A stretch of 62,153 nt of DNA from Companilactobacillus nodensis DSM 19682 = JCM 14932 = NBRC 107160 (lineage in GTDB: Bacteria > Bacillota > Bacilli > Lactobacillales > Lactobacillaceae): the NCBI RefSeq assembly GCF_000615905.1, contig NZ_BAMN01000011.1, positions 1 through 62,153 on the forward strand. The letters run 5' to 3'. The notes beneath the pieces are model-generated. The model was given only the letters and a program-made list of their open reading frames with translations, did no database searches and was not told the origin of the DNA. Below are positions 24,641 to 31,715 of the stretch, piece after piece; within the stretch, counting starts at the first letter, position 1, and each line of letters starts with the position of its first letter. Made by a program: the position numbers and the translations under genes.

Positions 24641-25121
24641 CACCACACTTTATTGAATGTTTTCCTAAGTAAAATTCATTCCCTCGTTTTCTTCGTTCAT
24701 ATGCAATACGAAATGACTTAAAACCTATTGTTAAACTAGCTATTTTCATATTTGGATAGATAGTATTATCAATTTGAGTAGCTACAGATCTATGTTCTAA
24801 ACCATGAATAAATGAGTGATTAATATTTTTCTTTTGAGTAGTCCATTCAAGATTTTCAATGGAATTGTTTTCTTTGTCACCGTCTAAATGGTTAACAATT
24901 TGTAATCGACTTGGATTATTCAAATATGTTTGTGCTACTAATCTATGAACAAACTTTTTAGAACATTTACCGTTTTTATCGTAAAGGTTGACTTTTAAAT
25001 AACCGCCGTCTTTATACGTTTTTAATAAACCCTTTCTTCTACTTGATGTAGTTATCAGTGAGTAAACTCGTCCATCTTTAGTAACCGCATATAATTTTTC
25101 AAATCCTTTAATTTCTTTCAT
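24621..25121 (-). CDS. Free-standing NUMOD4/HNH homing endonuclease
   Basis: 166 residues: NUMOD4 (MKEIKGFEKLYAVTKDGRVY), an HNH core (KKFVHRLVAQTYLNNPS, then VNHLDGDKENNSIENLEWTT) and a C-terminal part with FKSFRIAYERRKRGNEFYL. It is related in architecture to the intron-encoded enzyme at 5227..5739, but no intron core is visible around it. It overlaps the upstream gene by 4 bp and its 3' end covers the helicase start, so it appears to have landed exactly at the helicase 5' end. Confidence 0.82.
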   Translation of the reverse strand: MKEIKGFEKLYAVTKDGRVYSLITTSSRRKGLLKTYKDGGYLKVNLYDKNGKCSKKFVHRLVAQTYLNNPSRLQIVNHLDGDKENNSIENLEWTTQKKNINHSFIHGLEHRSVATQIDNTIYPNMKIASLTIGFKSFRIAYERRKRGNEFYLGKHSIKCGDAIVQD

Positions 25122-25366
25122 GAATACTGTTCACCAAAGGCTTTGAATAATCTGGCTTCGGCTTGAGCTTTTTGACTTTCCAAAACTGCACGATAGCTTT
25201 TCAATTCATACACTTGGTCTTCCAATTGTTTATTAGCAGAGTTCCAATAAAGTTCAGCTAAACCACTTTCAATCTGATAATCGTAACGACCAATTTTCTT
25301 ACAAATTTTTGTGTAACGATCTAATGCTTTATCAAGCTTGGGACTGTCAGTATTTTGATATATCAT
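25118..25366 (-). CDS. Early phage protein, unknown function (82 aa)
   Basis: Start MIYQNTDSPKLDKALDRY is chosen at ATG 25364-25366, with AAGGAG nine bases upstream, within the previous gene's end. Helical and charged throughout (LEDQVYELKSYRAVLESQKA), probably a coiled coil. A longer frame to 25447 has no support. Function not recognised. Confidence 0.55.
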   Translation of the reverse strand: MIYQNTDSPKLDKALDRYTKICKKIGRYDYQIESGLAELYWNSANKQLEDQVYELKSYRAVLESQKAQAEARLFKAFGEQYS

Positions 25367-25655
25367 CTGGATCAACTCCTTCACATATTTCACGAATTTC
25401 ATAAAATATTCTTCTTGCTTTAGGAACTTGCCATGTTTCAATGTCATTAATGGTTTTAAGTCCTAAAGCCAATTTAATTGGTATATAAATTGCATTTTTT
25501 AAAGATTGATAATTAGAAGTCATACAAGGAATTTCATTGAATGGTGATTCATAATTTCTTGACCATTCTTCGATTTCTCGTCTTAACTGAACCCACTCCG
25601 GGGGATATTTAACATCTGAAGTCATTTTGTATAAGTCATATATTGCCAAATTCAT
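25347..25655 (-). CDS. Early phage protein, unknown function (102 aa)
   Basis: MNLAIYDLYKMTSDVKYPPE, with two tryptophans (WVQLRREIEEW) and a helical C-terminus (PKARRIFYEIREICEG). Its ATG overlaps a TAATG junction with the preceding membrane peptide, with CGGAGG as binding site. Not recognised; part of the leftward early operon. Confidence 0.6.
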   Translation of the reverse strand: MNLAIYDLYKMTSDVKYPPEWVQLRREIEEWSRNYESPFNEIPCMTSNYQSLKNAIYIPIKLALGLKTINDIETWQVPKARRIFYEIREICEGVDPDDISKY

Positions 25656-25744
25656 TACCTCCGATTACTGTTAATAAATTTAATTGTTAACGCTGAAACA
25701 ACCACAGCAATCAAAAGTAAAAATATTCCTTTTAGAATTTCCAT
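25655..25744 (-). CDS. 29-aa membrane peptide
   Basis: MEILKGIFLLLIAVVVSALT then a short basic tail (FINSNRR). A single transmembrane helix fills the peptide. It starts inside the tail of the preceding small ORF and ends TAATG on the next gene. Lack of a strong binding site lowers confidence. Confidence 0.45.
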   Translation of the reverse strand: MEILKGIFLLLIAVVVSALTIKFINSNRR

Positions 25745-25893
25745 CTGATCAAACCTTTCAACTTTTGGATATCTTCTTGAGTAAAGTCAGTTAGATTCAA
25801 AATGATATTTTCCAACGTTTTATATTTCATAAATAAGTAAGTTGTAACTGAACTTACAATTGAAACTAAAATTGTCCATCCTATCATCTTCAT
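25732..25893 (-). CDS. 53-aa membrane protein of the early operon
   Basis: MKMIGWTILVSIVSSVTTYL forms one membrane helix; the cytoplasmic tail NLTDFTQEDIQKLKGLIRW is amphipathic. The ATG lies on the DUF771 stop (TGATG). Together with the 29-residue peptide it makes a pair of tiny early membrane proteins. Unknown role. Confidence 0.5.
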   Translation of the reverse strand: MKMIGWTILVSIVSSVTTYLFMKYKTLENIILNLTDFTQEDIQKLKGLIRWKF

Positions 25894-26216
25894 CACCCAT
25901 TAATTTCAGCAAAATTATCTTCCATAAATTTTTTGAATCGTTTTGGTTCAAAGCTCCAATATCTTCCATCATCAGTATCGGAATAGTGAACAGACCCACC
26001 ATTCTTGGAATCTAAAATCTTTTTAAACTTGGGAACATACAAGATTTTTTGTTTGAACCAATCCATTTTGTGGTTGTATCGTTGTTCAACATCTTTGGAA
26101 GTCCACCATTTACCATCATCTTTTAATTCTTGATACTCATTAAATTCTGTTTTAGTAATTATTACTTGATCAGATGGGACTTCCATAATTACTTCAGCCT
26201 TAATTGTCTGTGGCAT
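25893..26216 (-). CDS. DUF771 phage protein (putative excisionase/replication accessory)
   Basis: 107 residues with the DUF771 pattern: VIITKTEFNEYQELKDDGKWW, then a winged-helix-like SKDVEQRYNHKMDWFKQKIL and RYWSFEPKRFKKFMEDNF. DUF771 genes are usually the first after cro in Lactobacillales prophages. A DNA-binding, MerR/excisionase-like role is inferred. It reads away from the plus-strand gene at 26280. Confidence 0.75.
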   Translation of the reverse strand: MPQTIKAEVIMEVPSDQVIITKTEFNEYQELKDDGKWWTSKDVEQRYNHKMDWFKQKILYVPKFKKILDSKNGGSVHYSDTDDGRYWSFEPKRFKKFMEDNFAEING

Positions 26217-26237
26217 AATTTAAACTCCTTTCTCAAA

Positions 26238-26246
26238 TGTTATAAT
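26238..26246 (+). promoter_or_regulatory. Extended -10 promoter for the plus-strand orphan gene
   Basis: TGT-TATAAT is a perfect extended -10 element; only a weak TTTAAA -35 lies 16 bases upstream. Predicted start of transcription near 26253, about 27 bases before the TTG start codon of 26280..26474. Confidence 0.6.
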
Positions 26247-26279
26247 TTAGTTAAATCAGATATATTGGAGGTGATTTTT

Positions 26280-26474
26280 TTGGATAGAACAAATCCTAAT
26301 GCTCCACATCCATCAAACGAACAAATCGCTCATGATTTGACAATTGCATGGCTCGAAAGAGATTGGAGTGTTAACCGCAAAGCGTATGAAGATGATGGTC
26401 CAAAACAAAGTGTTAAAAATTATATGGATATGTACAAAAATTTTTATCATGAAGTTAATAACTATCATTTTTAG
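26280..26474 (+). CDS. Orphan plus-strand phage gene, 64 aa (moron-like)
   Basis: TTG start at 26280-26282 is preceded by a near-perfect GGAGGTGA. The product begins (M)DRTNPNAPHPSNEQIAHDLT and is rich in acidic and aromatic residues (WLERDWSVNRKAYEDDG). Own promoter (26238..26246) and own terminator (26479..26515) on a strand opposite to the surrounding early operon. This layout is that of a moron or small lysogeny/defence factor, but the sequence gives no function. Confidence 0.7.
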   Translation: MDRTNPNAPHPSNEQIAHDLTIAWLERDWSVNRKAYEDDGPKQSVKNYMDMYKNFYHEVNNYHF

Positions 26475-26478
26475 GAAT

Positions 26479-26515
26479 TCAACATCCTACTTTTAAGGTA
26501 GGGTGTTTTTTTTTA
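26479..26515 (+). terminator. Intrinsic terminator of the orphan gene
   Basis: ACATCCTAC-TTTTAAG-GTAGGGTGT with one T.G pair, followed by nine T. It works only on the plus strand and overlaps the end of the Cro-like gene on the minus strand. Confidence 0.8.
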
Positions 26516-26734
26516 ATCACCCACCTTAATTTGATTCATATCAATACCAACTAATAGAAGTGTGTATGGATCAACCTTCAAATAATTGGCAACTGCTTTC
26601 ACTCTCTTAATAGAAATAGTTTGTGACGTGTCCCATTTTCTAATGGTTCCATTGCTAAATCCCAAATCAGTTTCGATTTTTCTAATTGGAATATTCTTCT
26701 TCTTAGCAATGTTTTGAATTGTTTCATAAATCAA
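26513..26734 (-). CDS. Cro-like XRE-family repressor
   Basis: About 73 residues from TTG 26732-26734 (MIYETIQNIAKKKNIPIRKIE); AAGGTGG is eight bases upstream. Helix-turn-helix: IPIRKIETDLGFSNGTIRKW. The GTG at 26746 is less likely because it overlaps the binding site. The HTH is strikingly like that of the divergent CI-like protein (IRQIEMDLGFSNGSLRKW), so the two may bind the same operators and may be diverged copies. First gene of the leftward operon. Confidence 0.75.
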   Translation of the reverse strand: MIYETIQNIAKKKNIPIRKIETDLGFSNGTIRKWDTSQTISIKRVKAVANYLKVDPYTLLLVGIDMNQIKVGD

Positions 26735-26780
26735 TACATTCACCACCTTATATAATTTAGTAAGTTGGTCGACATATCTC

Positions 26781-26808
26781 TTGCAAAAATAGACTGATAG
26801 TCTATAAT
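26781..26808 (+). promoter_or_regulatory. Rightward promoter covering operator O1
   Basis: TTGCAA - 16 bp - TATAAT. Operator O1 (ATAGACTGATAGTCTAT, 26789-26805; perfect inverted repeat ATAGAC/GTCTAT) fills the spacer. It would drive the repressor genes with a ~190-nt leader. Confidence 0.55.
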
Positions 26809-26912
26809 GAAAGCATATTAAAGAACACCGTTATTCCTTTATTTGCCCGCCAAAGCTAATACATTAGGAATTACGATAGGTTTTTAATACTCTCAATCAA
26901 CTTACAAGTGCA

Positions 26913-26941
26913 ATTATATAGACCTGTAGTCTATAAGTCAA
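26913..26941 (-). promoter_or_regulatory. Leftward early promoter covering operator O2
   Basis: On the minus strand TTGACT - 17 bp - TATAAT, a near-consensus promoter. The spacer is operator O2 (plus strand TATAGAC-CTGTA-GTCTATA, 26917-26935). It should drive cro and the early operon and be silenced by repressor bound at O2. Confidence 0.75.
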
Positions 26942-26951
26942 TACTTTAATT

Positions 26952-26968
26952 TAGATTTATAGTCTATA
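26952..26968. promoter_or_regulatory. Operator O3 near the repressor gene
   Basis: TAGATTTATAGTCTATA matches the O1/O2 consensus in the right half and has two changes in the left half. It overlaps a TATATT -10-like element (26965-26970) about 30 bases before the repressor ATG, suggesting autoregulation. Confidence 0.55.
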
Positions 26969-27000
26969 TTTAGATTGTGCTTAGAAATGGATGCAAGAAA

Positions 27001-27333
27001 ATGACGGTATATCAACATATTCAGCGTGTAGCTAAACTGAAAAAAATTTCTATTCGTCAAATTGAAATGGATTTAGGATTTAGTAATGGTAGTTTACGTA
27101 AATGGAAAGATAGCGCACCTACAGATAAATTAGTTCGTGTGGCTAAATATCTCGGTACGACACCTGATTATTTAATTTTGGGACATGTAAACGATCATGA
27201 TGAATCTAAAGTAAAAAAAGATAATAATGTAAAAACTATAGCAGCTCACTTAGATGACAATGTGACACCAGAACAATTAGAACAAATTACAAAATATATT
27301 GACTTTATTACTAAAGATAATAAGAAAGACTGA
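27001..27333 (+). CDS. CI-like XRE-family prophage repressor
   Basis: 110 residues starting MTVYQHIQRVAKLKKISIRQ; upstream GTG 26977 is in frame but lacks a binding site. HTH: SIRQIEMDLGFSNGSLRKW, then VAKYLGTTPDYLILGH. The C-terminus is a short acidic helical region (VTPEQLEQITKYIDFI) rather than a peptidase domain, so cleavage would depend on the ImmA-like partner encoded just downstream. It should bind the three operators at 26789-26968. Confidence 0.82.
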   Translation: MTVYQHIQRVAKLKKISIRQIEMDLGFSNGSLRKWKDSAPTDKLVRVAKYLGTTPDYLILGHVNDHDESKVKKDNNVKTIAAHLDDNVTPEQLEQITKYIDFITKDNKKD

Positions 27334-27337
27334 TTGG

Positions 27338-27796
27338 ATGAATAGACTTGAACGTACAATTAATAAATATGAATCAAATATTAATTTTGTTTATAAAACC
27401 GACATGCCACCAGGGTTAGATGCTTTAACCGTTGGTAACAATGTCTTTCTAACCACCAGGTGTGGATTCACTGACACACTACAGCATGTTGGTGAAGAAA
27501 TAGGACATGTTCAAACTACAGTTGGTAATATTAGCAAATACAAAACTGCTGATGACCTAAATCAAGAACGTAAAGCACGTCAACGTGGTTACTGTTTGAT
27601 TGTTGATTTGGATAGCATCATAGCTTGCTATCAAGCCGGAATTAGAACGCCTTGGGAAATGTCAGACTTCTTTGAAGTGTCTGAATCTTACATGTGGAAA
27701 GCCATTGACACTTATCGTATAAAACGTGGAATTGACTTCACATATAAAGGCTATAAATTCAATCTTAATAATGGTTTAACTATGTCCAAAATCTGA
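27338..27796 (+). CDS. ImmA/IrrE-like phage protein with degenerate metal motif
   Basis: 152 residues starting MNRLERTINKYESNINFVY, five bases after the repressor stop. The helix DTLQHVGEEIGHVQTTVGN corresponds to the HExxH region of ImmA peptidases, but the first His of HExxH is Glu (EEIGH), as in several phage relatives; a histidine lies three residues earlier. In the ICEBs1 paradigm ImmA cuts the repressor ImmR. The C-terminal PWEMSDFFEVSESYMWKAI is conserved in this group. Start choice is based on weak AGAAAG. Confidence 0.75.
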   Translation: MNRLERTINKYESNINFVYKTDMPPGLDALTVGNNVFLTTRCGFTDTLQHVGEEIGHVQTTVGNISKYKTADDLNQERKARQRGYCLIVDLDSIIACYQAGIRTPWEMSDFFEVSESYMWKAIDTYRIKRGIDFTYKGYKFNLNNGLTMSKI

Positions 27797-27832
27797 CTGA
27801 CTTAAAAAGCTGAATTTCTTGGAGGAATAGGT

Positions 27833-28462
27833 ATGGTTAAGGGAAAGAAAGAAGATAGCAATAAGAAGAAACCCTTTTATAAAAGGATTTGGTTTTGGGG
27901 TGTTGTAGTTTTTGTATTATGGGCTTATGGAAGTTTAAATCCGTCAAAAGATAATAATTCAAGTAGTGATAAATCTACTACTAAGCAAGAAACTGTAAAA
28001 CCTAAGGCTAAAGAAAAATCAAAGAAGAAAAAAGAAACACTACCATTAGAATTAACAAGTAATACTTATAAAAAAGCCATTACCAATAATTCGCAAAATA
28101 TTAAATACGAAAGTATCTCAATATCACCCGATGATAGCGGGAAAAGTGTTGCAACTGTTAACTTCAAACTCAAATCTGCAATCACTGAGAAAATGGCTGT
28201 TCGTGGAATTCTTATGGAAATGACTGACATTTTAAAAACGACAAAACAAAAATTTGATTACAATCAATTATCAAATATTGAAATGTTTGCAAAGTTACCA
28301 ATGACAGATTCGGGTGGCAATACAAAAGATGAAATTGTAGCTACTGCTAAAATTAATGGTTCAAAATTGAATGATCTAAACGTTAAAAACTTTGATTCTA
28401 CTAAAATACCAGTATTTGTTGACGAATATTGGCAAAATGATTCATTACCTAAATTAAAATAA
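27833..28462 (+). CDS. Envelope-anchored lysogenic protein, possible superinfection exclusion
   Basis: 209 residues: basic cytoplasmic N-terminus (KGKKEDSNKKKPFYKR), one membrane helix (IWFWGVVVFVLWAYGSL), a Ser/Lys-rich linker with KEKSKKKKE, then an outside domain of about 130 residues (SISPDDSGKSVATVNFKL). Start behind GGAGG. Membrane-anchored or lipoprotein genes between repressor and integrase are a common site of superinfection exclusion functions in lactic phages. Expression from the lysogeny strand supports this, but function is inference. Confidence 0.65.
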   Translation: MVKGKKEDSNKKKPFYKRIWFWGVVVFVLWAYGSLNPSKDNNSSSDKSTTKQETVKPKAKEKSKKKKETLPLELTSNTYKKAITNNSQNIKYESISISPDDSGKSVATVNFKLKSAITEKMAVRGILMEMTDILKTTKQKFDYNQLSNIEMFAKLPMTDSGGNTKDEIVATAKINGSKLNDLNVKNFDSTKIPVFVDEYWQNDSLPKLK

Positions 28463-28469
28463 GACAAAA

Positions 28470-28514
28470 TAAAAAAGCCACATCCCCCAACCGACCAAAG
28501 TTCAGGATGTGACT
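28470..28514 (-). terminator. Leftward intrinsic terminator before the integrase gene
   Basis: On the minus strand AGTCACATCC ... GGATGTGGCT (one mismatch) is followed by six T. Oriented against the lysogeny genes, it would stop antisense transcripts arriving from the integrase side. Confidence 0.5.
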
Positions 28515-28525
28515 TAAACGAAATC

Positions 28526-28571
28526 TATACTAAACGGGCTAAAAATCCCACCATTTAGCTCCTTTAGTATA
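28526..28571. repeat. 18-bp inverted repeat in the integrase leader
   Basis: TATACTAAACGGGCTAAA (28526-28543) and TTTAGCTCCTTTAGTATA (28554-28571) are complementary at 16 of 18 positions with a ten-base loop. It lies 19 bases before the integrase ATG and just before its GGAGG. No T tract follows, so it is more likely a translational or protein-binding element than a terminator. Confidence 0.6.
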
Positions 28572-28590
28572 CCATACTGGAGGAATACTC

Positions 28591-29721
28591 ATGGAAGTAT
28601 ATAAACGTGGCAAAACTTGGACGTATAGAGTCAAATACTATGATTCTGAAGGTAAACGTAAATCAATATCTAAATCTGGATTTTCCACTTCAAAAGAAGC
28701 TAAAATAGCAGGTATTGATGTAGAGACGAAACACCTTCAGTCAGGCATTTCAAAAAAAGAAAATGTTTCATTTGTAGATTATTCAAAAGAATGGATAGAA
28801 ACTTATAAAAAAGGAAATATTACTGAGCATAGCTATTATATATATTCTTTAATACCCGTTGAAATTGAAAATCATTTTAAAGATACAAAATTAAAAGATG
28901 TTACCAAAATGGAATATCAAAAGATGCTTAACACGTATGGTAAAACTCACGTCAAAGAGAGCATATCTAAATTAAATAGTCGAATTCGGGCAATTGTTCA
29001 AGATGCTATTCAAGAACGTATTATTTATACTGACTTTACTCACGGCGTTACTATAGCAAGTCAAAAAGCAAGTAAATCTGAGGAAGCCAAATACATCAAT
29101 GAAAATGATGCTAAAGCCTTAAAATCAGATTGTTTAAAACATGCTTCAATGAATAAGATGGTTAATTATGAGATAATATTTTCATTAATGACTGGATGTC
29201 GTATTGGTGAAGTTTCTGGATTGACATGGGATAATGTTCATTTTAAAAAGAAAACTGTTTATATTAAACATGGATTTGATTATTCAAAAGTTCAGGATTT
29301 CAAAAAGGTAAAAACTGAAACTTCTGATCGTGAAATTGCTATTTCAAATTCACTCATAACAATACTTAAACAACTAAAAAAAGAACAACAAGAGCTATTT
29401 TTAAAAAAGGGATACAGAGACGAACAGAATCTAGTATTCAAAAATTCTAATTTTAATATCATTTCTGATAGTGCTGCCAATCAGGCTTTATCGGATAAAT
29501 TAAAAAAACTGGAGATATTCCCTATTATCACTTTCCATGGATTACGACATACACACGCATCAATTCTAATTTCTCACGGCGTAGATATAGCTTATGTCTC
29601 TCAAAGATTAGGTCACAAGAATATAGCTATAACTTTAAGCACTTATGCTCACCTTCTTCAAAATGGTAAGAAAGAACAAGAAGAAAAAACTAACCAAATA
29701 TTAGATAAAAACTTAGGATAA
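28591..29721 (+). CDS. int: Tyrosine integrase
   Basis: 376 residues. N-terminal AP2-like arm-binding domain (MEVYKRGKTWTYRVKYYDSE), SAM-like core domain (about 60-160), catalytic domain with R204 (GCRIGE), H316/R319 (HGLRHTH), H342 (RLGHKN) and nucleophile Y352 (STYAHL). Start behind GGAGG. It integrates and excises the prophage; attP normally lies just downstream, consistent with the prophage border in 29722-29930. Confidence 0.92.
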   Translation: MEVYKRGKTWTYRVKYYDSEGKRKSISKSGFSTSKEAKIAGIDVETKHLQSGISKKENVSFVDYSKEWIETYKKGNITEHSYYIYSLIPVEIENHFKDTKLKDVTKMEYQKMLNTYGKTHVKESISKLNSRIRAIVQDAIQERIIYTDFTHGVTIASQKASKSEEAKYINENDAKALKSDCLKHASMNKMVNYEIIFSLMTGCRIGEVSGLTWDNVHFKKKTVYIKHGFDYSKVQDFKKVKTETSDREIAISNSLITILKQLKKEQQELFLKKGYRDEQNLVFKNSNFNIISDSAANQALSDKLKKLEIFPIITFHGLRHTHASILISHGVDIAYVSQRLGHKNIAITLSTYAHLLQNGKKEQEEKTNQILDKNLG

Positions 29722-29837
29722 TATTTTGGGGCACAAATAGGGCACAAACAAGTTAGAAAGTCAGTGATACCAGTCGTTTAGGTCGGCTATATATTCCCAT
29801 ACGGGTGATAGTTTGTGAATTATTGTAATACTAGTAA
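29722..29837. other. Probable right attachment region (attR), core not determined
   Basis: Between the integrase stop and the first terminator are 116 bases with two copies of GGGCACAAA (29739-29759) and no ORF. The prophage/host border must lie here or slightly downstream, because the next gene is chromosomal. The core cannot be defined since attL is outside the window, and no tRNA 3' end is visible. Confidence 0.4.
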
Positions 29838-29868
29838 AGTCGTAGACCGTGTGTCTGCGGCTTTTTTA
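29838..29868 (+). terminator. Intrinsic terminator at the prophage border
   Basis: AGTCGTAGAC-CGTGT-GTCTGCGGCT (10-bp stem, two G.U pairs) followed by six T. It may be the terminator of the host gene at the integration site or of the integrase. Confidence 0.75.
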
Positions 29869-29891
29869 GTGTCTAATTTTATTGTGAAATC

Positions 29892-29929
29892 AAGAAATGC
29901 TATTAGCAAAATTGCTAATAGCATTTCTT
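29892..29929. terminator. 18-bp perfect hairpin at the end of the membrane-protein gene
   Basis: AAGAAATGCTATTAGCAA pairs perfectly with TTGCTAATAGCATTTCTT across two bases. It abuts the stop codon of the minus-strand gene. T tracts on either side are poor, so termination strength is uncertain. Confidence 0.55.
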
Positions 29930-31692
29930 TATAGACTCTTATTACTAATATCCTTAACAACGACAACTGTCTTACCATCTTTATAACCAGTAAAACTAAC
30001 TTCGTCCCCACTTTGAACAAACATATTTCGAGGATAATCCTTGATTGAAGCATAGAAGACATTCTCATTATCATTCATCAAGAAAGCAACTTCACTATTA
30101 TTAACCTTAACTACACGCTTAATAGTGCCGCTAAACTTCTGCTTCTTACCTGAATATGAAGAACTTGCTGTACCCAAGTCAGAATTAAACAAATTACGAT
30201 ACTTCTGCAAGGTAGACTTAGCATCCGTTCCCACAGCAACAGTATCTTGAGTACCATTCCCATTTGCTAGCAGATAGACATACGACATGAAGGCACCATT
30301 ATCATCGATCATCGAAACAACCCAAGTTGGCTTACCGTCGATACGGTATAGCAATGGCATATTAGCTTTCCATTGTGTTTGTTTCATCCGATTTTCAGCC
30401 AAACTGTCAGCACGATTAGGTGTCATCGCGTCAGCCTCTTCACGATAGTAATAAGTCTTACCGGTCTTAGCATTAACGTACATGTATCCTAAGACTGAAG
30501 TCTGCTTCTTATTATTACTTGTCATTGAAGTGAAATAATAAATATCCTTCTTGTAGGCAATCGGTGTGAAGACGTCCTCTTTACCTTCAGTACCAACATT
30601 ATCAACTGATTTCATAACTCCCAGACGTGAACCACCGAACCCATGAGCATTCCACCAACCATTACGTTCAGTCGCATAAGAATAAATCTTGTCACTCGCA
30701 ATATTAGGATCAAAAGTAACATCGACCCATTTTGGTTGTTCACCTTGTTTATAAATATTTACTTTACCAGTGACTGAATCTAAAACGGCTACATAAATTT
30801 TTCGATAATTCTTTCGCTTCGACATCCCATACTGTTTGTATAAAGTTTGCACATAATAAGGATGACCCGATTCATTGATCTCAAGTTGTGGTGCACTGCC
30901 AGAAATCACTAAACCACGTCCAACGATTGAAGCGTAAATTTTACGTCCAGCATCATGTCCAAAGTATGCCGAAGGAGTATATCTCATACTCTTACTAATG
31001 AATTTTGGTTTTGCATTCTTAGAAGTCGCGTCAACAATAAAGTACCCGGGCACCTTTTTATAATGGTTATATCTAAAGAATGAACCATCAAAATCCAACG
31101 GTGAAACATAAACTAACTTGTTGTGATAAAACTGAACTCGTGCGTGATTCAACGAGTAAACATTTGAATCTGGAACATTCGACAACGAATTTTGCATTTG
31201 ATTACGAACCGTCTTATACGAATTAACGACTGGAACTTCTTTACTTTTCGAGTTGATAAGTGGCATCGGTGCATTCTTAGTCGTTGAGTTCTCAGTCACA
31301 TCAGTAATTTTAGCAACTGATTTAGTCGTTGCATAACCGGCTATAATAATCACAACTATTACAACACCTAATGCCAGAGCCGAGCCTACTGCAGTAAACA
31401 AAAGTTTTCCTTCGAATCTATGTGTCGAACGTTTGGAAATTGCTAAAACAACACCATGCAAAGCTGCGGATATCGCTAGCATCAATAGATTGTTCTCTAA
31501 AACCGATTTCCAAGTTTGATCAGGTCCCATAAAATAAACAACAAATAACGAAACCAAGAACAAACCTATCTGAATCACAATATGTAATTGCACGCCTAAT
31601 TTGGAATTTTTATTCTTGACCAATGCATACACAAATGGAAAATACGATAATATTGTAAATTCAAGTGTCAGTAATATAAATAGTAAAAACAT
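29929..31692 (-). CDS. Large membrane protein with extracytoplasmic domain, unknown function
   Basis: 587 residues. Four membrane helices in the first ~120 residues (for example LLFILLTLEFTILSYFPFV and LGVVIVVIIIAGYATT), then ~460 residues outside: beta-rich, with repeated 'YYFTSM', 'YVNAKTGKTYYY' and a C-terminal OB-like stretch (SGDEVSFTGYKDGKTVVVVK). The overall plan, TM bundle plus a large propeller-like domain, recurs in conserved lactobacillus proteins without known role. ATG behind GGGGGATG. It is the first host gene beside the prophage and faces it. Confidence 0.7.
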   Translation of the reverse strand: MFLLFILLTLEFTILSYFPFVYALVKNKNSKLGVQLHIVIQIGLFLVSLFVVYFMGPDQTWKSVLENNLLMLAISAALHGVVLAISKRSTHRFEGKLLFTAVGSALALGVVIVVIIIAGYATTKSVAKITDVTENSTTKNAPMPLINSKSKEVPVVNSYKTVRNQMQNSLSNVPDSNVYSLNHARVQFYHNKLVYVSPLDFDGSFFRYNHYKKVPGYFIVDATSKNAKPKFISKSMRYTPSAYFGHDAGRKIYASIVGRGLVISGSAPQLEINESGHPYYVQTLYKQYGMSKRKNYRKIYVAVLDSVTGKVNIYKQGEQPKWVDVTFDPNIASDKIYSYATERNGWWNAHGFGGSRLGVMKSVDNVGTEGKEDVFTPIAYKKDIYYFTSMTSNNKKQTSVLGYMYVNAKTGKTYYYREEADAMTPNRADSLAENRMKQTQWKANMPLLYRIDGKPTWVVSMIDDNGAFMSYVYLLANGNGTQDTVAVGTDAKSTLQKYRNLFNSDLGTASSSYSGKKQKFSGTIKRVVKVNNSEVAFLMNDNENVFYASIKDYPRNMFVQSGDEVSFTGYKDGKTVVVVKDISNKSL

Positions 31693-31715
31693 GCTTCATC
31701 CCCCATAACTAAATT

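Noticed and set aside
29292-29480. ORF antisense to the integrase
   Set aside because: Low-complexity, Ser/Phe-rich shadow of the integrase coding strand.
29722-29930. A tRNA or tmRNA 3' end as the integration site
   Set aside because: No T-arm, acceptor stem or CCA-like end can be found here, so the attachment target remains undetermined.
29820-30074. 84-aa ORF at the prophage border
   Set aside because: It runs through a terminator and an 18-bp hairpin and overlaps the membrane-protein gene in another frame.
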